From Frankiaceae bacterium (GTDB lineage Bacteria; Actinomycetota; Actinomycetes; Mycobacteriales; SCTD01), in NCBI GenBank assembly GCA_947479995.1, contig CANKBT010000120.1, positions 1 to 8,397 on the forward strand: a DNA stretch of 8,397 nucleotides, in the 5' to 3' direction. Under the pieces are notes generated by a model. That model was not told the DNA's origin. It did no database searches and worked only from the letters and a program-made list of their open reading frames with translations. How positions within the stretch are numbered: position 1 is the first letter of the stretch; each line of letters starts with the position of its first letter. Of the stretch, positions 5,745 through 8,397 are shown one piece after another. Position numbers and translations under genes: made by a program.

Positions 5745-8171
5745 TCACCCCCCGCTCGACGCGGCGGCCGGGCGCGGGGCGGAGAGCACCGCGAGCAGGG
5801 GGCGCACGCACGACGCGAGCGCCGCGGTGACGGCGGCGACCAGCAGCGCCCAGCGGGCGGCGCCGCCGGGGACGCCCGGCCCGTCGCCGGGCGAGGTGAG
5901 CGCCACCTGGGTGGTCGACGCCGCGGGGGCGTCCGCGACGAGGGGGACCGCCCCGGCGTCCGTGCCGGCCGGCAGGTCGCCGGAGCCGGCCGTGGCGCTG
6001 CCCATCGCGCTGCCCCCGACGCCGCCGCTGCCGGCGTCGGAGGAGGCCGGCTCCCCGCCGGTGGCGACCCCCTCGGGTGCGGCGGTCGCCAGGGCGACGC
6101 CCGCCTCGCGCTCGATGCGGTCGGCCGCGGCGAGGGCGGCCGTGCGGTCGGCGGCGGGCAGCGGCGCGTAGCCGTCGGGCAGCGAGCCGGGGGCGACGCC
6201 CGGGTCCTGCGCCCGCGCCGAGCCGGCGTAGCGGACCAGCCGGGCGTAGGACGCGCCGCTCTGCGGCGTGAGCAGCGCGGGAGCGGTCACCGCGTAGGAC
6301 ACGCTGGTGAGCGGGTAGGCGTCGCGCGTCGTGCCGCGCGGGTCGACCTGCGGCACGGGGCCCTGGGCCGCAGCGCGGGCGGCGAGCATCGAGCTCGTGG
6401 TCGGCGCGACGAACGCGCCGGCGGCGTTGCGCAGCGCCGCGGTCTGCAGGCCGTAGCGCGCGGCCGACGCCGTGTCGGTGATCGCGAGGATCCCGCGGAC
6501 GCCGTTGGGCGGCGGCGGGGAGGCGCGGTAGCCGGGCGGGTTGGCGTCGGGCGAGTAGACCTGGCGCGCCAGGTTGTCGCCACGGCCGGCGTTGCGGGCC
6601 GACTCGTGGAAGTCCGGGGCGTACGGCCGGCGGTCCAGCGCGCACAGCTGCTCGGCGGTGTCGGGCTGCGCGCAGTGGGTGGCGGCCTTGGGGAAGTCCT
6701 GCAGCGGGCCGGTCAGCCCCTCGTACGCCGGGTTGACGACCATGCCGTCGGCGTCGGGCGCGCCGTCGAGCCAGGCACGGGCCTCCGGGTCGCCGAGCAC
6801 GTAGTCCCACACCAGCGCGGCGGCGTCGGACTGCCCGAGGGGCACCAGCACGTCCGACAGCGAGCCGTAGGTCAGGTCCTCGAACTCCGGGTTGAGCGCG
6901 AGGAACTCGGGGTCGCGGTGCAGGAAGCGCGGGTTGCCCTCGACCGAAGGGTCGCCGTTGGGCACCGCGTCGGTGTAGCTCTGCGTCAGGAGCTTGGCCA
7001 GCAGGCGCGGGGTGAGCCGCAGGTCGCGCACGCGGCTGCCGGCCCGGGCCTGGACGGCGGCCGGCGCGCCGGGCAGCGGCGCGCGCTCGAGCAGCACCGC
7101 CACGGCGATGCCGGAGACCGCCAGCGGGGCGTAGACCAGCCGCCGGTCGCTCGGCACGTCGGCCGCCGGGACCGGGCGCGAGGTGACGCCGAGGCCGGGC
7201 TGCGGGCCGAGGACCGACTGGCGCACCAGGGGGTCGGCGAGCTGCGTGTAGGAGTAGCTCGAGGTGTCGTCGCAGAGCACGGGCTGCCAGCGCGTGACGG
7301 CCTCGACGAGCTGCTCCTGGCCGAGCACCTGCTGCTGCACGCCGCTGGCGCACGGGTCCTCGATCTTCACGAAGCCCAGGGGGAAGACGAGGCGGCGGTC
7401 CCAGTTGCTCTGCGACAGGGGCGAGGACTGCAGGCCGCTGACGCCGTTGGTGCCGCGCACCGAGCCGTCGACCTCGCGGTCGTCGCGCGGGACCACGACC
7501 AGCCAGCAGCCCCGGCCCTCGGGCGTGGCGGCGCTGACGGCGCCGCAGCCGAGGCCGGGCGCCTCGACGGCCGTCTGCACCTCGAAGGACTCGGCGCCCG
7601 TGCCGTCGGCGCGGGTCAGCCCGTAGACGATCTCGTTGGTCGTGCTGGCGTCGTAGAGCTCGTTGGGCGCGGACGGCGCGGTCACGCCGGTCACGGAGGC
7701 GAAGGGCACCGGCGCCGGCCCGCCCGGGTTGCCCGCGGGCGGCCGGATCGTCTCGGCCGGGTCGACCAGCGAGCGGCCGTTGTTGACGTTGCGGCTGGTG
7801 GTGCCGGAGGTGCCGCGGGTCTCGACGCCCGCGCGGCCGCCGAACTGGCACTGCTCGCGCGTCGGGCCGGTGGCCGCGTCGCCCCAGCACTGCATGACCT
7901 GGAGGTAGTTGACGAAGAAGCCGTTCGGGCTGGTCGGCGCGGCGCCGTTCCAACTGATCTCGACCGACTGGTTGACCAGGTCGCGCGTCTGGCTGACCGT
8001 CACCGCGAGGTCGGCGAACGCGCCCGTGCCCTCGACGGTGAGCGGGCTGCTCGGCGGCACCGCGGCCGACGCCGGCCCGGGCGCCGAGGGCGTGAGGGCC
8101 AGCGCGGCCGCGACGACGACCGCCGCGCCGAGCGCGCGCCGGCGCAGCACGGCGCCGGGGGAGCGCCTCAC
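5745..8171 (-). CDS. Membrane-tethered PstS-like substrate-binding surface protein, 808 aa
   Basis: The chosen start is GTG 8171, which overlaps the upstream stop as GTGA. A longer reading would run inside the upstream gene. The ribosome site is weak (GGGA, 6 bases away), consistent with coupling. Residues 1-37 form a signal peptide (RRR, hydrophobic core, cleavage near ASA/AVPP). Residues 40-300 are a beta-rich region with the motif FFVNYLQVMQCWGD. The core from about 300 resembles the PstS fold: LGVTSRP (about 327-333) matches the DFGASD position, LVYAPLAVSGIAVAVLLE (345-362) matches the central strand, and LTPRLLAKLLTQSY the helix after it. GLQTAALRNAAGAFVAPT (574-591) then AYPLTSVSYAV matches the PstS C-lobe. 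The SGT phosphate loop is not evident, so the ligand is uncertain. Eight extracellular cysteines fall in four close pairs (95/108, 209/222, 274/300, 500/510). A Gly/Ser/Ala linker leads to a transmembrane helix at about 774-797. Canonical PstS is about half this length. Confidence 0.85.
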   Translation of the reverse strand: MRRSPGAVLRRRALGAAVVVAAALALTPSAPGPASAAVPPSSPLTVEGTGAFADLAVTVSQTRDLVNQSVEISWNGAAPTSPNGFFVNYLQVMQCWGDAATGPTREQCQFGGRAGVETRGTSGTTSRNVNNGRSLVDPAETIRPPAGNPGGPAPVPFASVTGVTAPSAPNELYDASTTNEIVYGLTRADGTGAESFEVQTAVEAPGLGCGAVSAATPEGRGCWLVVVPRDDREVDGSVRGTNGVSGLQSSPLSQSNWDRRLVFPLGFVKIEDPCASGVQQQVLGQEQLVEAVTRWQPVLCDDTSSYSYTQLADPLVRQSVLGPQPGLGVTSRPVPAADVPSDRRLVYAPLAVSGIAVAVLLERAPLPGAPAAVQARAGSRVRDLRLTPRLLAKLLTQSYTDAVPNGDPSVEGNPRFLHRDPEFLALNPEFEDLTYGSLSDVLVPLGQSDAAALVWDYVLGDPEARAWLDGAPDADGMVVNPAYEGLTGPLQDFPKAATHCAQPDTAEQLCALDRRPYAPDFHESARNAGRGDNLARQVYSPDANPPGYRASPPPPNGVRGILAITDTASAARYGLQTAALRNAAGAFVAPTTSSMLAARAAAQGPVPQVDPRGTTRDAYPLTSVSYAVTAPALLTPQSGASYARLVRYAGSARAQDPGVAPGSLPDGYAPLPAADRTAALAAADRIEREAGVALATAAPEGVATGGEPASSDAGSGGVGGSAMGSATAGSGDLPAGTDAGAVPLVADAPAASTTQVALTSPGDGPGVPGGAARWALLVAAVTAALASCVRPLLAVLSAPRPAAASSGG

Positions 8172-8397
8172 GGCAGGTCCCGGCGTGCGGTCAGGCGACC
8201 GGCGAGCAGCGGCGGGCCGAGCACCGCGCCGAGCAGGGTGAGGGCCGCCAGCAGGGCGAGGGTCTCGCGCAGGCCCCACCCGGGGGCGTCGTCCAGCGTG
8301 GTCGGCGAGGCCGTGAGGGTCGCGCTGCCCGTCGCGCTCCCGCCGGTCGGCAGGCCGGTCTCGGGGTCGACGCCGAGGGCGGCGGCGTCGGTGGTGG
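8168..8397 (-). CDS. C-terminal end of a membrane-anchored surface protein (5' end outside window)
   Basis: An open frame enters from the right edge and ends at TGA 8170-8168, giving 75 visible residues. The visible part has a Gly/Ser/Thr/Ala-rich linker, then one hydrophobic segment (about residues 45-66, starting near GLRETLALLAALTLLG), then a short basic tail ending RRDLP. This is the usual layout of a surface protein held by a C-terminal transmembrane helix with a few cytoplasmic residues. Its stop overlaps the GTG start of the next gene (GTGA), so the two are probably translationally coupled and belong to one operon. The linker contains LPTGG, but this does not fit LPxTG and lies over 20 residues before the helix, so I do not call a sortase signal. 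The protein family cannot be told from this fragment. The frame is not in conflict with any better one. Confidence 0.75.
   Translation of the reverse strand, partial: TTDAAALGVDPETGLPTGGSATGSATLTASPTTLDDAPGWGLRETLALLAALTLLGAVLGPPLLAGRLTARRDLP

Noticed and set aside
5719..7953. Minus-strand frame of 744 codons overlapping the 808-residue gene
   Set aside because: It is an Arg/Pro/Gly-rich shadow in another frame. The 808-residue frame has a signal peptide, a PstS-like core and a membrane helix.
8335..8352. LPTGG in the partial membrane protein as a sortase motif
   Set aside because: It does not fit LPxTG and lies more than 20 residues before the hydrophobic segment.

Overview
The window is very GC-rich. 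Its genuine coding frames are saturated with G/C at third codon positions, and GTG starts are common. With Sec signal peptides, an LPxTG sorting motif and Thr-Pro stalks, this points to a high-GC Gram-positive bacterium (Actinomycetota). I cannot place it further from sequence alone. All six supported genes lie on the minus strand, so the window reads from high to low coordinates. Every product with a visible N-terminus carries a signal peptide, and the one without it ends in a membrane anchor. The whole window therefore looks like a cell-envelope or surface-protein locus. No tRNA, rRNA, CRISPR array, insertion sequence or transposase is visible, and no stretch over 300 bases lacks a gene.

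Layout in transcription order: (A) 8397-8168, the C-terminal end of a protein with a tail membrane helix. (B) 8171-5745, overlapping A by GTGA, an 808-residue membrane-tethered protein whose core resembles the phosphate-binding protein PstS. (C) 5627-4587, after a 117-base gap and a good ribosome binding site, a 346-residue secreted PstS-like protein. (D) 4554-2263, 32 bases on, a 763-residue secreted protein with an N-terminal two-cysteine module, five Ig-like repeats and a post-COAP-1-like C-terminal domain. A perfect 17-bp hairpin at 2213-2250 follows D. (E) 2161-1058, a 367-residue protein with the topology of WxL-interacting (DUF916/DUF3324) proteins. (F) 1061-1, overlapping E by ATGA, an LPVTG protein cut off by the window edge. 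F starts with the same two-cysteine module as D and continues with a Thr-Pro stalk and a second beta-rich domain.

The picture I infer is an envelope assembly. Two or three components are membrane-tethered (A, B, E), one is probably covalently attached to the wall by sortase (F), and two are soluble (C, D). The shared module in D and F and the PstS folds in B and C suggest recognition or assembly roles rather than ordinary phosphate import: no pstC, pstA or pstB gene is present here. The function of the set is not established by the sequence.
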